Below, in pieces: positions 11,601 to 22,801 of a stretch of DNA of 62,520 nucleotides. The notes beneath the pieces are model-generated. The model worked only from the letters and a program-made list of their open reading frames with translations, made no database searches and was not told the origin of the DNA. Source of the stretch: Spirogloea muscicola (lineage: Eukaryota; Streptophyta; Zygnematophyceae; Spirogloeales; Spirogloeaceae); the NCBI GenBank assembly GCA_009602725.1, contig WELB01000071.1, positions 64,059 through 126,578 of the forward strand, read 5' to 3'. The translations under genes and the position numbers were made by a program. Positions within the stretch are counted from its first letter, which is position 1. Each line of letters starts with the position of its first letter.

Positions 11601-11662
11601 CAAAGACGGGGTTCGCGTCAACCCCAAAAGTAGAAGTCTCATGCTGCATCTGTCTGCAAACC
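8649..11662 (+). pseudogene. Decayed Ty3/gypsy internal region (old lineage, copy 2)
   Basis: A leader of about 540 bp is followed by an apparent gag start at 9194 (MESADSRAPPSPPLP), which stops after 26 codons. The rest is heavily mutated. From about 10825 it can be read as the protease-RT linker, then SPYSAPI at 11140, RT motifs, and a degraded YLDD region (VYLDNILVF) at about 11465-11500, then GKDGVRVNP near 11600. Stops and frameshifts occur throughout. At about 11663 it jumps to gag sequence of the younger lineage, which marks a recombination junction. Confidence 0.65.
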
Positions 11663-12850
11663 CTGCGGAGTACAATGGCTGGAATTTCTTCTGCAGCTCG
11701 CTCTTGTCCACCTATGGTGACCCCCACGAGGAGCTGCGTGCCCGCGACGAGCTTGATGCTCTCCGCATGGAGGGCGAAGGGACCGAGGCCTTTGAGGCCT
11801 ATCTGCGGAGCTTCCGGCTGCTGCTATCCAAGCTACGCACCGAGCCCATGAGGCCAATTGAGCAATGCCAACGGTTCAAGGCTGGAATGCCTCACCGTTA
11901 TCGCACTTGGGTCGCCGTGGATTTCGCGACGGCGAAACAGCTAACGGACTTCACAACAATGGTGGAGCACGCCCGCAAGGTGCTCAGCACGCCGAACCTT
12001 GCCGGTCCGAGCAAGCACCACCTGCTTCAGGAAGGCGGTTCTGATGCAGACCGCGGCAACAAGAGTTTCAACCCACGCCAGGGCTCGAACGCGCGTCCTC
12101 ACGGCGGCTTTTCCAAGCCACGCGTGGAGGGCGCTGGCTGCTTCAAATGCGGTGACCAGGGCCACCTGCTCAGGGACTGCCCGGCGGCATCTTTAGCAAG
12201 GCCACGTCCACAGCGCCCGTTGGGCCGGGACAAGGGCAGCTTCAAGGGGAAGCGTGAGTGCCCGACCCTTGCTTCTGGGAGCCATTTCATTCAGTTAGAC
12301 GCACTTGCGCTGTTTGATCTTGCCGGCATTGCTTGCCCGCCAACCAACATACCAGTTGTGCGCTCCATCTCTGCTTTGTTGCAAGGTCTGGAGGCTGGAG
12401 GGCCTCTATTTGTGTGGGTTGCCCACAATGACATGCAATTGGCTGCTGATGTTTATCGTAGCTGGTATGAGAGCCGTGAGGGTGAAGAAATGCTGTTCTT
12501 CTATCGTGCCGCAAAAGCGCGGCGTAACTGATTGAGCTCCGCTGGGAATGACGCTGTTGTGCTCGCATGAGGCGGGACACATGCACCTTAGGCGTAGCGT
12601 CGATGCCTCTCGGCGTAGCCTTCGCCCGACCTCGGTCCGGGTCTACGTTGCTCGCACCCCATTTCTTGGCAGCGTCCATGGTGGACATACTATGCTGTTT
12701 GAGGGGCTGGTTGCTAAGGCACCAGCTAGGTTCCTCGTAGACTCAGGGGCCTCAGTGTCCTTTGTGAGTAAGGATTTGGTGTGTTCCGCTGGCTTGCATT
12801 TGCATGCAGACGGTCTATCTAGAATAATATTGGCCGATGGACACCCCACC
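11663..12850 (+). pseudogene. Ty3/gypsy gag and protease fragment
   Basis: The gag frame ends at 12531 and includes a CCHC zinc knuckle (CFKCGDQGHLLRDC) at about 12142-12183 for RNA packaging. Protease follows in another frame from about 12548, with the active-site DSGAS (Asp codon 12740-12742) within ARFLVDSGASVSFVS, and reads to LADGHPT, where the A LTR at 12851 cuts it. The 5' part of gag is missing. Same lineage as 27107-28700, 30739-33028 and 52352-54000. Confidence 0.85.
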
Positions 12851-13388
12851 TGTAATGAAACAGCCGTCTGGTTAAGCCACATGGCTCTGTTGGCATTACA
12901 TGACCGACGATTTGGGCCAGGTGACTCTCCACCTGGCTGGCCGGGCAAGTGGCCCGCCCGGAGGCGGGTTCCGCCCGTCCCAAAATACCCCTTGCCAGGA
13001 TCCGCCCGTTTAAGGGAGGATCTTTGGGCCCGCCACAAGGCGGGCCTTGGGGCGAACCTGCTCACACCCCTGGAGGGGGGGTGGCACGGGGAAGCACCAA
13101 GTAGCCTCAGGGGCTGAGGCTCATCAATCAGTTCGAGCCCGGGAAGCCTCGGAGCAGCCTTGCCGCTGCTCGCCGCCGCAGCCGCCGCCGCACTGCGCTG
13201 CGGGGCCTGCTGCGCCGGCCTGCGCCCAGGAGGTGGAGTCGCCGTCAAGGCGGCGCCACAGGGCCTGTCTTCTGCTGCGCTATGCGCTAGTGCTTCCTTG
13301 TGTAGCGGGTTGGCCTCTAAACCCCCTATGCTCGAACTCAACGAGGACTGCTCACCGTGACTGCGTGTGTAGGGCGAGGTTCTCTACA
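12851..13388 (+). mobile_element. Family A LTR that replaced part of pol
   Basis: TGTAATGAAACAGCC to GTTCTCTACA, 538 bp. The flanks (CCCACC and CCTGAG) are not duplicated. The sequence before it is protease, and the sequence after it is RT from the PEDxxKSAF position. Compared with 33844-34637, about 0.8 kb of pol is missing, so it marks a deletion and not a simple solo LTR. Confidence 0.85.
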
Positions 13389-13926
13389 CCTGAGGACATT
13401 TCGAAATCAGCGTTTCGAACGCCGGTCGGACATTTCTAGTTCAAGGTGCTGAGTTTTGGTCTGACCAACGCACCTGCCACGTTTCAGGCAGTGATGACGA
13501 AAGTCTTTGGCCCCCTTCTGTATGACTTCGTGTTGATCTACCTGGATGACATACTGGTGTTTAGTAAAACGCCTGAGGATCATGTACGCCACCTGCGAAA
13601 AGTTCTGCAGTTGCTACGTGACAATCATTTGTATGCCAAGACCTCCAAGTGTGTATTCAACCAGCCCGAATACCGTACTTAGGGCATGTGGTGGGCAAAG
13701 ACGGGGTGCGCGTCGACCCAAAAAAGACAGTAGTAGTCAAGGAATGGCCTGTGCCGCGGACTGTGCCGCAGTTGCGTTCCTTTTTGGGATTCGCAAATTA
13801 CTTCCAAAAATGCCTTCAAGGATATGGAAGCATGGCATCTCCTCTTACGAAGCTCACTCGTAAGGACGTACCCTTGGAGTGGACGTACGAATGCCAGCAG
13901 GCGTTCGAGAATATAAAGCGGGTATT
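13389..13926 (+). pseudogene. Ty3/gypsy reverse transcriptase fragment (palm/thumb)
   Basis: Reads KSAFRTPVGHF, then the GLTNAPATFQAVM stretch, the catalytic YLDD near 13539-13550 within LIYLDDILVFSKTPEDH, and after one frameshift near 13675 LGHVVGKDGVRVDPKKT and RSFLGFANYF. It ends where an A LTR begins at 13927. RT function needs the upstream fingers region, which is absent. Confidence 0.88.
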
Positions 13927-15075
13927 TGTAATGAACCAGCCGTTTGGTAAAGCCATATGGTTCTGTTGCACTACATGACCGACTCTTTGGGACAAGTGGG
14001 CCCGCCAGGTGGCGGGCCGGCTTGGCGCGCAAAAGGCCCGCCAGGTGGCGGAATTGCTGGGCGCGCAAGGGCCCGCCTGGAGGTGGGTCCCGCCACTCGA
14101 ACTACCCCTCGAAGATTCGCCGGTTCAAGCCGGAAGATCTTGGGCCCGCCGCAAGGCGGGCCTTGTGTAACGTCCCCATCCGTTACGTGACGTTTAATCG
14201 GGGTTGAAACGCGTTAATACCTGTGACGCGTGTAGCGCTGTGACACGCCTGGCGGCGCCGCGCAGGGCGGCACCGCGCCGCGCAGGGCGGCGCCGCCGCC
14301 CTCACGACCGTATCCCCCTGTAGGGCCCGCCTTCTCGAGGTGGGCCTTGAGGCGAGCCTCCCAGAGACCCTTGGGGAGGGGTGGCACATGAAGCACTATA
14401 AGTAGGGCTGAGACCAGCCTCCGGGCACCCGGCTCTGGTCAGCGAAGCCCACGCCAGAGAGAGGCGCGCAGCCCTGCTGCCGCCTGCTGCCGCAGCTCGT
14501 CCGCGCAGCCCTGCTGCTGCCTGCTGCTGCAGCCCGACGCCGCAACCTGTCCCTGCGCTACATCGGCTCTTCTGAAGGTAGACTGTGGCTGCTCCCTTTG
14601 GGGACAGTTGCTGGCCCGTACCGAGAAGTGAGTCGCCGCCTGTCGGCGGCGCCTCAGGGCAAGGTATTCCGCTGCGTGTGCATGTGGTGGTTCTCTGTGC
14701 TGGGGGTTTCGTCTCTAAACCCCAGAGACAGAAACCAATCAGGACGTCCTAACCCTTAACTGCTTGTGAAGGGCTTAGAATGTTTCACCTTGGGGCGACC
14801 CGCTCACACCCCGGGGAGGGGGGTGGCACGAAGCACAAGGATCCTTGGGGGCTGAGGCTCAACAGGCATTTCAAGCCCGTGAAGCCCAGGGGCAGCCTCG
14901 CTGCTGCTCGCCGCCGCAGCCGCCGCTGCACTCCGCTACGGGGCCTGCTGCGCCAGCCTGCGCCCAGGAGGTGGAGTCGCCGCCGGACGGCGGCGCCACA
15001 GGGCCTGTCTTCCGCTGCGCCTATGCGCTATGCTTCACATGTAGTGGGTTGGCCTCTAAACACCCTACATAAACC
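13927..15075 (+). mobile_element. Family A LTR, interrupted and 3'-truncated
   Basis: Starts TGTAATGAACCAGCCG and is split at 14165/14793 by a solo C LTR. It resumes TTGGGGCGACCC and loses similarity near ACCCTACAT at about 15075, before the expected terminus. It sits in the RNase H end of the preceding pol fragment. Confidence 0.75.
14166..14787 (+). mobile_element. Solo LTR, family C
   Basis: TGTAACGTCCCCATCC to GAATGTTTCA, 622 bp, with a perfect TSD CCTTG (14161-14165 and 14788-14792) inside an A LTR. TATAAG at 14397-14402 is a likely TATA box. It is about 210 bp shorter than the C LTR at 31290-32124 through an internal deletion near its 5' end. Confidence 0.92.
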
Positions 15076-15103
15076 CCGTGCATTTCGCACCTACGACCAC
15101 ACG

Positions 15104-15634
15104 TGTAAGGAATCTCGCCCTGAACACGCAGTTAGAGAGAGAGAGTCCTTATTGTATTCGAGCATAGGGGGTTTAGGGGCCAACCCACTACACAAGGAAG
15201 CACTAGCGCATAGCGCAGCGGAAGACGGGCCCTGTGTCGCCACCTTGACGGCGACTCCACCTCCTGGGCGCAGGCCGGCGCAGCAGGCCCCGCAGCGCAG
15301 TGCGGCGGCGGCTGCGGCGGCGAGCAGCGGCAAGGCTGCTCCGAGGCTTCCCGGGCTCGAACTGATTGATGAGCCTCAGCCCCTGAGGCTCCCTCGTGCT
15401 TTCCCGTGCCACTCCCCCCTACAGGGGTGTGAGCAGGTTCGGCCCAAGGCCCGCCTTGCGGCAGGCCCAAAGATCCTCCCTTGAAAGGGCGGATCCTGGC
15501 GAGGGGTATTTCGGGACGGGCGGGCCACTTGCCCGGCCGACCAGCCCGCCAGCTGGCGGGTCAACTGGCCCAAATAGTCGGTCATGTAATGCCAACAGAG
15601 CCATGTGGCTTAACCAGACGGCTGTTCCATAACA
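15104..15634 (-). mobile_element. Solo LTR, family A, reversed
   Basis: Plus-strand edges TGTAAGGAATCTCGCCC and GGCTGTTCCATAACA, 531 bp. Perfect TSD ACACG at 15099-15103 and 15635-15639. The host on both sides is the 3' part of a B-type LTR. Confidence 0.92.
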
Positions 15635-15639
15635 ACACG

Positions 15640-16478
15640 GGTGTCTGCGCGTTGAGTTGGCGTTCTTGGGGGGTTGTCTCCTAAACACCCTATGCTTGAT
15701 TCCATAGCAGGACATTCTGTGACGTTCCTGACCCTTAGGAGCACAGTCAGCGGTCAGTAAGTCCTTATTGAATTCGGTCGCTGGGGTTTAGAGACAAACC
15801 CCCAGCACAGAGAAGCACCACGTGTACTACGCAGCGGAATACCTTGCCCTGAGGCGCCGCCGACAGGCGGCGACTCACCTCTTCAGGTACGGGCCAGCAA
15901 CTGTCCCCAGTGGGAGCAGCTAAGGTCTACTTACAGGAGAGCCGGGAAGATCCGCAGCAACGGGTTGCGGCGTCGGGCTGCAGCAGCAGGCAGCAGCAGG
16001 CCTGCTTGGACGAGCTGCGGCAGCAGGCGGCAGCAGGGCTGCGCGCCTCTCTCTCGCGTGGGCTGACTTGGACCGATTACCCTGAGCCTGGTCTCAGCCC
16101 TACTTGTAGTGCCTCAAGTGCCACCCTCCCCAGGTGTCTCTGGAGTGGCGGCCAATGGCGGCCAGCCTGCGGCGCCGCCGAGCAGCGGCGCTCTGACTGC
16201 GGCGCCGCCGAGCGGCGCCCTGCGGCGCCGGCTTGCGGCGCCGCCAGTGCGTCATGGTTGTGGCGCGGCGTCATGGGCGCGCCACACGTGTCACATACAC
16301 GTCATTACGGGTGTGCCGGCAGATACCAGAATATGCCGAGGAGCGCGTCGCACGCGTCAGGCACGTGCGCGTCAGCGTCAGTGCTTACACGATAGCGCTT
16401 AACTCGGAGTTAAGCGTCCCGTAACGGCGGGGACGTTACACATTCTGACCCCAACTATGTAAGGACAGGGATGTTACA
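15640..16478 (+). mobile_element. Family B LTR, 3' part, interrupted
   Basis: Remnant reading GTGTCTGCGCG, TTCTTGGGGGGTTGTCTCC, CACCCTATG at 15640-15717, then after a reversed G LTR TGACCCCAACTATG to GGATGTTACA at 16478. Its 5' half is lost or scrambled near 15060-15103. Confidence 0.65.
15718..16440 (-). mobile_element. Solo LTR, family G, reversed
   Basis: Plus-strand edges TGTGACGTTCCTGACCC and GGCGGGGACGTTACA, 723 bp. Perfect TSD CATTC at 15713-15717 and 16441-16445. Related to the 3' LTR at 49296-50126. Confidence 0.9.
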
Positions 16479-17565
16479 GCGCCTCTTGCGGGGACAGCTG
16501 CTGACCCTCGGTCGAGTCGCCGCCTTACGGCGGTGCCTCAGGGTCAGACTTCCGCTGCGCTATGTGCGCGTATGTGTGCGCTGTGTGCGCTGACGTTCCA
16601 CTCTGAAAGGGGGTTGTCACAAAAACTGAAGCGTTCTAGGCCCTTCACAGACAGTCAAGGGTTAGAACGTGCTGATTGGTTTCGGTCGCTGGAGTTTAGA
16701 GACAAACCCCCAGCACAGTGAAGCACCACGTGGACACGCAGCGGAATACCTTGCCCTGAGGCGCCGCCGACAGGCGGCGACTCACCTCTCGGTACGGGCC
16801 AGCAACTGTCCCCAAAGGGAGCAGCCACAGTCTACCTTCAGAAGAGCCGATGAAGATCCGCAGGGACAGGTTGCGGCGTCGGGCTGCAGCAGCAGGCAGC
16901 AGCAGGGCTGCGCGGACGAGCTGCGGCAGCAGGCGGCAGCAGGGCTGCGCGCCTCTCTCTGGCGTGGGCTTCGCTGACCAGAGCCGGGTGCCCGGAGGCT
17001 GGTCTCAGCCCTACTTATAGTGCTTCGTGTGCCACCCCTCCCCAAGGGTCTCTGGGAGGCTCGCCTCAAGGCCCACCTCGAGAAGGCGGGCCCTACGGGG
17101 GGATACGGGTCGTGAGGGCGGTGACGCCGCCCTGCGCGACGCGGTGCCGCCCTGCGCGGTGCCGCCCTGCGCGGCACCGCCAGGCGCGTCACAGCGCTAC
17201 ACGCGTCACAGGTATGTCACTACGAGTCCGGCGGCCATGAGGTGGCGCTCACCGGTGCGGCGGACAAGCCGCCGACGTGCGCGTCGCGGTGCCGCCCTGC
17301 GCGGCGCGGTGGCCATGGCCCGGGGCCTGGGCGGCCCTGCGCCGACAGCTCCGGCGAGCCGCGGTGAGCCGCGTCTCACTTGCCGCGCGTCGCCCACGTG
17401 TTGCACGCCAACGATACCGGGGCCGCGTGCCGTTACCACGCGTTAGCGTTCAACCCACGGTTAAACGTCACGTAACGGATGGGGACGTTACAAAAACACC
17501 CTATGTCCGAAACCCAAACAGGACATTCTGACCCTGACTGTGTGCTTAGGGACGGGGACGTTACA
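16479..17565 (+). mobile_element. Family B LTR, 3' half, interrupted
   Basis: Begins abruptly at GCGCCTCTTGCGGGGACAGC, which is the middle of a B LTR, right where the preceding B LTR ends. It is then split by a reversed C LTR and resumes ACCCTATGTCCGAAACCC to GGGGACGTTACA at 17565. Two B LTR remnants are thus stacked head to tail. Confidence 0.75.
16627..17492 (-). mobile_element. Solo LTR, family C, reversed
   Basis: Plus-strand edges TGAAGCGTTCTAGGCCC and GGATGGGGACGTTACA, 866 bp. Perfect TSD AAAAC at 16622-16626 and 17493-17497. A TATAAG box lies on the minus strand at 17013-17018. Confidence 0.92.
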
Positions 17566-18147
17566 CAATGCCTTCTGGCAGGTATTCTGTACGAAGGAAA
17601 GAAACTTGGCAAGATTGACCGCAGACTCCCAAGAATGTGCTTATGCCCATAGCCTTGCCACTTGATAAGACTCACGGGACTTATGACGCCCATGGAGAAT
17701 GTCCCGGTGTGACAGAATCTCCTCCACTTGAAACTCTTCCTCGTTGTCAAGAACGAGCGGGGGTGGGGGCTGTACGCACGGCCATCCGTATGTTATGGCT
17801 CGAGCTGAGACACATGGAAACTGTGGCATTTTCCGCTATACCGGTGTATCAAGCTCATATGCGATCTTGCCGACCAGGCGCATTACATGAAAGGGTCCAA
17901 CCCACTTTGGCAGCAACTTGTGCATACCCACAGCCCGCAAGGCTAGGAGCTTAGTGCTCAACAGCATTTGGGCACCGAAGTCGGAGGACACATCCCTGCC
18001 ACGGAGATCAGCATACTGCTCTCACTGCTTTTGAGCAATTGTCAAGAATTGCTGAGCCCTCCGCTGAGCCTCCAGGAGGTCACCGGTAAAGCCTACTGCG
18101 GAACGTGCTCCGACCTCCCCACCTGAAAAGGTGATCGAATTTGCTGA
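17566..18147 (-). pseudogene. Ty3/gypsy integrase C-terminus and chromodomain
   Basis: Minus-strand reading gives VQPPPPLVLDNEEEFQVEE, then ILSHRD, the linker and chromodomain start typical of chromoviruses, with a frameshift before the KW.GY core. Upstream on the same strand is the TKHL..LLPKWVGPF region. Similar to 20023-20605. The chromodomain normally steers integration to modified histones. Broken by frameshifts. Confidence 0.75.
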
Positions 18148-18300
18148 CCCCGGCAGGCTTGGACCCGGCAGGCTTGGAGAGTGTGCCTACTACGCTGGCA
18201 CCAGTCTTTACAAAGACTCGACTGGGCTTACAAAGCCCGGTCCACCAAGAGAAGCTTCAGAGCTTCCTTGGATTTTCCAATACCCGAATGACCACTGCAC
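18148..18300 (+). pseudogene. Possible gypsy RT/RNase H scrap
   Basis: Plus-strand reading includes LQSFLGFSN, resembling the LRSFLGFANYY segment that follows the RT domain. Nothing else is recognisable. It borders the mitochondrial rRNA fragment. Confidence 0.35.
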
Positions 18301-18369
18301 TTTTGCTACTTTCCAATCAAGGCTTGGTTCGAATTGGTTTCCAATCTTGATCTGATTCTATACAAGACA

Positions 18370-18525
18370 TTTTGATCCTGGCTCAGCATGAACGTAAGCG
18401 ATATGCTTAACACATGCAAGTCGAACGCTGTACTGATCAAAACAGCAGAACAGAGTGGAGATCGGGTGTGTAACACGTGGAAATCTGCCAAGCAAATAGC
18501 AGAATTACCACATACTGTATATAGC
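18370..18525 (+). pseudogene. Mitochondrial small-subunit rRNA 5' fragment (NUMT)
   Basis: TTTGATCCTGGCTCAG, then ATATGCTTAACACATGCAAG and TCGAACG, then GGGTGTGTAACACGTGG and AATCTGCC occur in the order and approximate spacing of the 5' domain of bacterial-type 16S rRNA. The ATATGCTTAAC and GTAACACGTGG forms match plant/green-algal mitochondrial rns better than plastid 16S. Only the first roughly 150 nt are present, between gypsy scraps, so it is a nuclear insertion and not a functional rRNA gene. Exact ends are uncertain, and the AT-richer 18290-18369 may be part of it. Confidence 0.85.
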
Positions 18526-18539
18526 GCATGAGCAAGCTC

Positions 18540-18883
18540 GTTAAGCATGTCGAGCCAGTTAAGGAAGGATGTACTGAGGCCCATGCGTCTCTTGCATACT
18601 AGTGCGCAAGGTATTGCAGTTGGGCACCACAATGGCGTCACCTCGCCAGAAGCCTTGGTCATATACTACTGTGCGTAGGTTGGTTGCTCGTGCAAACTAA
18701 AAGGTCTATGCCATACCCGTCACGAATACGCACATACAGCTCAGAGCGGTTGGTGGTGCACAGCCGAGCGGACGCACGGGAGGCTACACGTCTGGCATCT
18801 GAGCCCTTGTGGCACACAAGACAGGCGCCACAGCAGCCCCAGCAATATTGCGGCCACTGGATCCGCAGCAATGATACTTCCTG
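18540..18883 (-). pseudogene. Ty3/gypsy RNase H end and integrase N-terminus fragment
   Basis: Minus-strand reading includes WPQYCWGCCGACL (a decayed SRNIAGA segment), then SELYVRIRDGYGID and a GDAIVVP-like piece, matching the RNase H-integrase junction seen at 35030-35290. It runs into the NUMT on one side and the B LTR at 18884 on the other. Confidence 0.65.
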
Positions 18884-20022
18884 TGTAGCATCTCTGTCCC
18901 TAATCACACAGTCAGGGTTAGGATGTCCTGGTTTGGATTTAAGTATAGGGTGTTTAGGAGACAACCCTCATACAGGAGAACGCCAACGAACATACGCGCA
19001 TAGAGCGCAGCGGAAGTCTTACCCTGAGGCATCGCCCTAGGGCGGTGACTCTACCATAGACTTACAGAGAGCCGGCAGGGTCCACAGCGACGAGCTGCGG
19101 CGACGGGCTGGGCAGCAGGCGGCAGCAGGCAGCAGCGGAGCTGGCTAGGCAGCAGCAGGGCTGTGTCTCTCTCGGCGCTGGTCGGACTGGGAGCCCGGCC
19201 CAGGCCTACTACTATAAAGCGTTCCATCTGCCACCCCTCCCCCGAGGGTGTGACGAGCGTCGCCCCCAAGGCCCTCCCCCAAAGGGGCGGGCCGGACAAA
19301 GGGGACACGGAGAGCGGCGCCTTGAGCGGCTCCAAGGAGGCGCGAAGCAGCGCCTTGGGCGGCTTCAAGGAGGCGTGAAGCGGCGCGTGAACGCGGCGCT
19401 ATTGGACGGCACGGAGGGGCGCCTTGGCAGAGCCAATGAGGTACGACGAGGTGTTTTGCGTGGCGCTGAGGAGGCGCGACGCGGCACCTCGGGTGGCGCG
19501 ACGCGGCTCCTGGGGCGGCACGACGCGGCGACTCGGGTGGCGCCAAGGGGTCGCGAAGGGGCGCCTCTTGACGGCACCAAGGAAGCGCAACAGCGGCGTT
19601 TCAGACAAGCACTAATGAGAGGCGACGGGGCGCGTGAGGTGGCACCAACAAGATGGAGGGGCGCCCTAGGTGGCAACCCCCTGAGGCGCGACGGGGCGCC
19701 TCGGGCGGCGCCGAGAAGGCGCGAAGCGGCGCGTCAGGCGGCGCCTCTCAGCGCTTCGGGCCGCGGCGCCGGGGGGGCAGAGCACGTGCGGTACGGGACC
19801 GGGGCCACGGGCTGCGGCGCCGGGGGCGGAGCACGTGCCGTGCGGAACCGGGGCCTCGGGCCGCGGCGGCGGGGGCGGAGCACTTGTGATACGGGACCGG
19901 GGCCTCAGGCTGCGGCGCCGGGGCGGAGCCGGTACCATTGGAGCGTTCCCCGCGGCAAATACAAATACAAAATTGTAAAGTTACCGGCACAGTTGGCACT
20001 CCCAAACGGAGGGAACGTTACA
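18884..20022 (-). mobile_element. Family B LTR, reversed, expanded; 3' LTR of a minus-strand element
   Basis: Plus-strand edges TGTAGCATCTCTGTCCC and CGGAGGGAACGTTACA, 1139 bp against about 800 for other B LTRs. The excess is in 19290-19900, a degenerate GC-rich stretch repeating GGCGCGACGCGGC-like words. Sequence beyond 20022 is, on the minus strand, a polypurine tract (GTGGGGAGCTA) ending an integrase/chromodomain region, so this is the 3' LTR. I found no matching TSD. Confidence 0.8.
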
Positions 20023-20610
20023 TAGCTCCCCACCTAGATGGTCACGTCCTCGGAAACAAGAAGGGAGAACCTACAGAATTGGACCCAGGGAAATTAACCC
20101 CCCCCGGCGGGAAGATACTGGACGACGGAAAGAAGAGACGCAGTTACTTGTCAGATACTTCCGGGAGGGCAATCGGCAAGATTGACCGCAGATTCCCATG
20201 TGTTGTGCTCAGGCCCATAGCCGAGCCATTAGATGAGGTACTCACGGGACTTACGACGCCCACGAAGATTGTCCCAGTGTGACAAAATCTCCTCCACTTG
20301 AAACTCTTCCCCGTTGGCAATGACGAGGGAAGGTGGGGGCGGTTGGACACGGCCGTCGGTATGGTATGGCTCGAGTTGAGACACATGAAAAACCCTGTGG
20401 ATTTTCCTTTGTACCTGTTTATTAAGCTCATATGCGACCTTGCCAATGAGGCGCATTACACGAAATGGTCCAGTCCACTTTGGCAGCAACTTGTGCGTAC
20501 CGACAGCCCGCAAGGTTAAGTGCTTAGTGCTTAAAAAGCACCTGGGCACCCACGTCGAAGGACACGTCCTTGCGACGAAGATCAGCATACTGCTTTTGCC
20601 GGTTCTGAGC

Positions 20611-21403
20611 TGAAGCGTTCTAGGCAATTCAAAGACAGTCAAGGGTTAGAACGTGCTGATTGGTTTCGGTCGCTGGGGTTTAGAGACGAAACCCCCAGCA
20701 CAGAGAAGGACCACATACACACGCAGCGGAATACCTTGCCCTGAGGCGCCGCCGACATTCGGCGACTCACCTCTCGGTACGGGCCAGCAACTGTCTCCAA
20801 AGGGAGCAGCCACAGTCTACCTTCAGAAGAGCCGAGGAAGATCCGCAGGGACGAATTGCGGCGTCGGGCTGCAGCAGCAGGCAGCAGCAGGCCTGCGTGG
20901 ACGAGCTGCGGCAGCAGGCGGCAGCAGGGCTGCGCGCCTCTTTCTGGCGTGGGCTTCGCTGACTTCGACCGGTGCCCTGAGGCAGGTCTCAGCCCTACTT
21001 ATAGTGGCTTCATGTGCCACCCTCCCCATGTGTCTCTGGGAGGCTCGCCTCAAGGCCCACCTTCGAGAAGGCGGGCCTGACAGGGGGGATACGATCGTGA
21101 GGGTGGCGGCGCCGCCCTGCGTGGCGCGGCGCCGTCAGGCGAATCACAGCGCCACACGCGTCACAGGCATGTCAATACGGGCCTGGCGGCCCGGCGGCCA
21201 GGCGGCTATGCCGCCCGGCGGCCCGGCGGCCATGCGTCGGCCAGGCGNCGGCCATGCGGCGGCAAGCTCCAGCGAGCCGCGGCGCGCCGCGCGTCACTGA
21301 CGCGCGTCGCCCACGTGCCGCACGCCAACGATACTGGGACCGCGTGCCGCGACTACGCGTTAGCGCTTAACCCAAGGTTAAACGTCACGTAACGGTGGGG
21401 ACA
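20611..21403 (-). mobile_element. Solo LTR, family C, reversed, inside integrase
   Basis: Plus-strand edges TGAAGCGTTCTAGGC and AACGGTGGGGACA, 793 bp. Perfect TSD TGAGC at 20606-20610 and 21404-21408. Removing the LTR and one TSD copy rejoins the minus-strand integrase reading (LNIAQNRQKQYAD), which confirms the boundaries. Confidence 0.95.
21248..21248. other. Single ambiguous base (N)
   Basis: One N in a GC-rich low-complexity stretch (GGCGGCC words) of the C LTR; an unresolved base call. Confidence 0.95.
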
Positions 21404-21861
21404 TGAGCAATGTTCAATAATTGCTTAGCCCTCCGCTGAGCTTCCAGGAGAGTACCAGTGAAGCTTACTGCGGCCTGAACGCGCTCCGGCCTCCCCACCT
21501 GCAAAGGTGATCGGGATGCTGACCATATTTCAGGAAGAAGGGTTGTGCTTGGTAGACTCATAAAAGGCATTGTTCACAGCATATTTCGCTGGAGCAAGAT
21601 CTCGTCCCAATCAGTCTGACTGGGGTTTACAACACGCCGCAACATGTCCTCCAAAACCCGATTCATCCTCTCGGTCTGACCATCGGTTTGGGGTGGAAAG
21701 CAGTGGACATTTGATTGCTTCGTATCAAGGAGCCTGCACACTTCTTTCCAGAAGTGACCCGTGAAGCGAGGATCGCGGTCAGACACGATGCGCTCGGGTA
21801 CTCCGTGCAGTTTCCATACTCTGTCCACAAATATGCCAGCAAATGTCGGACTCCGGAGTCT

Positions 21862-22801
<940 letters not shown>

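Larger units (their letters stand above)
20023..21861 (-). pseudogene. Ty3/gypsy integrase core to chromodomain, interrupted
   Basis: Minus-strand order: VWKLHGVPERIVSDRDPRF and NRVLEDMLRR (integrase catalytic D and E region, 21574-21861), then LLEAQRRAKQLLNIA up to the solo LTR at 20611-21403. It resumes at NRQKQYAD, LRAVGTHKLLPKW, VFHVSQL and VQPPPPSLVIANGEEFQVEE, then the chromodomain. A 3' tail with the polypurine tract ends at 20023. Frameshifts are present. The far end is cut at 21861 by another LTR. Confidence 0.85.

Noticed and set aside
13047-15484. Many overlapping GC-rich ORFs of 100-230 codons in both directions
   Set aside because: They recur in every A-family LTR and reflect stop-poor GC-rich LTR DNA; LTRs are non-coding.
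18370-18525. Functional rRNA gene
   Set aside because: Only the first roughly 150 nt of an SSU rRNA are present and it is embedded in retroelement debris.
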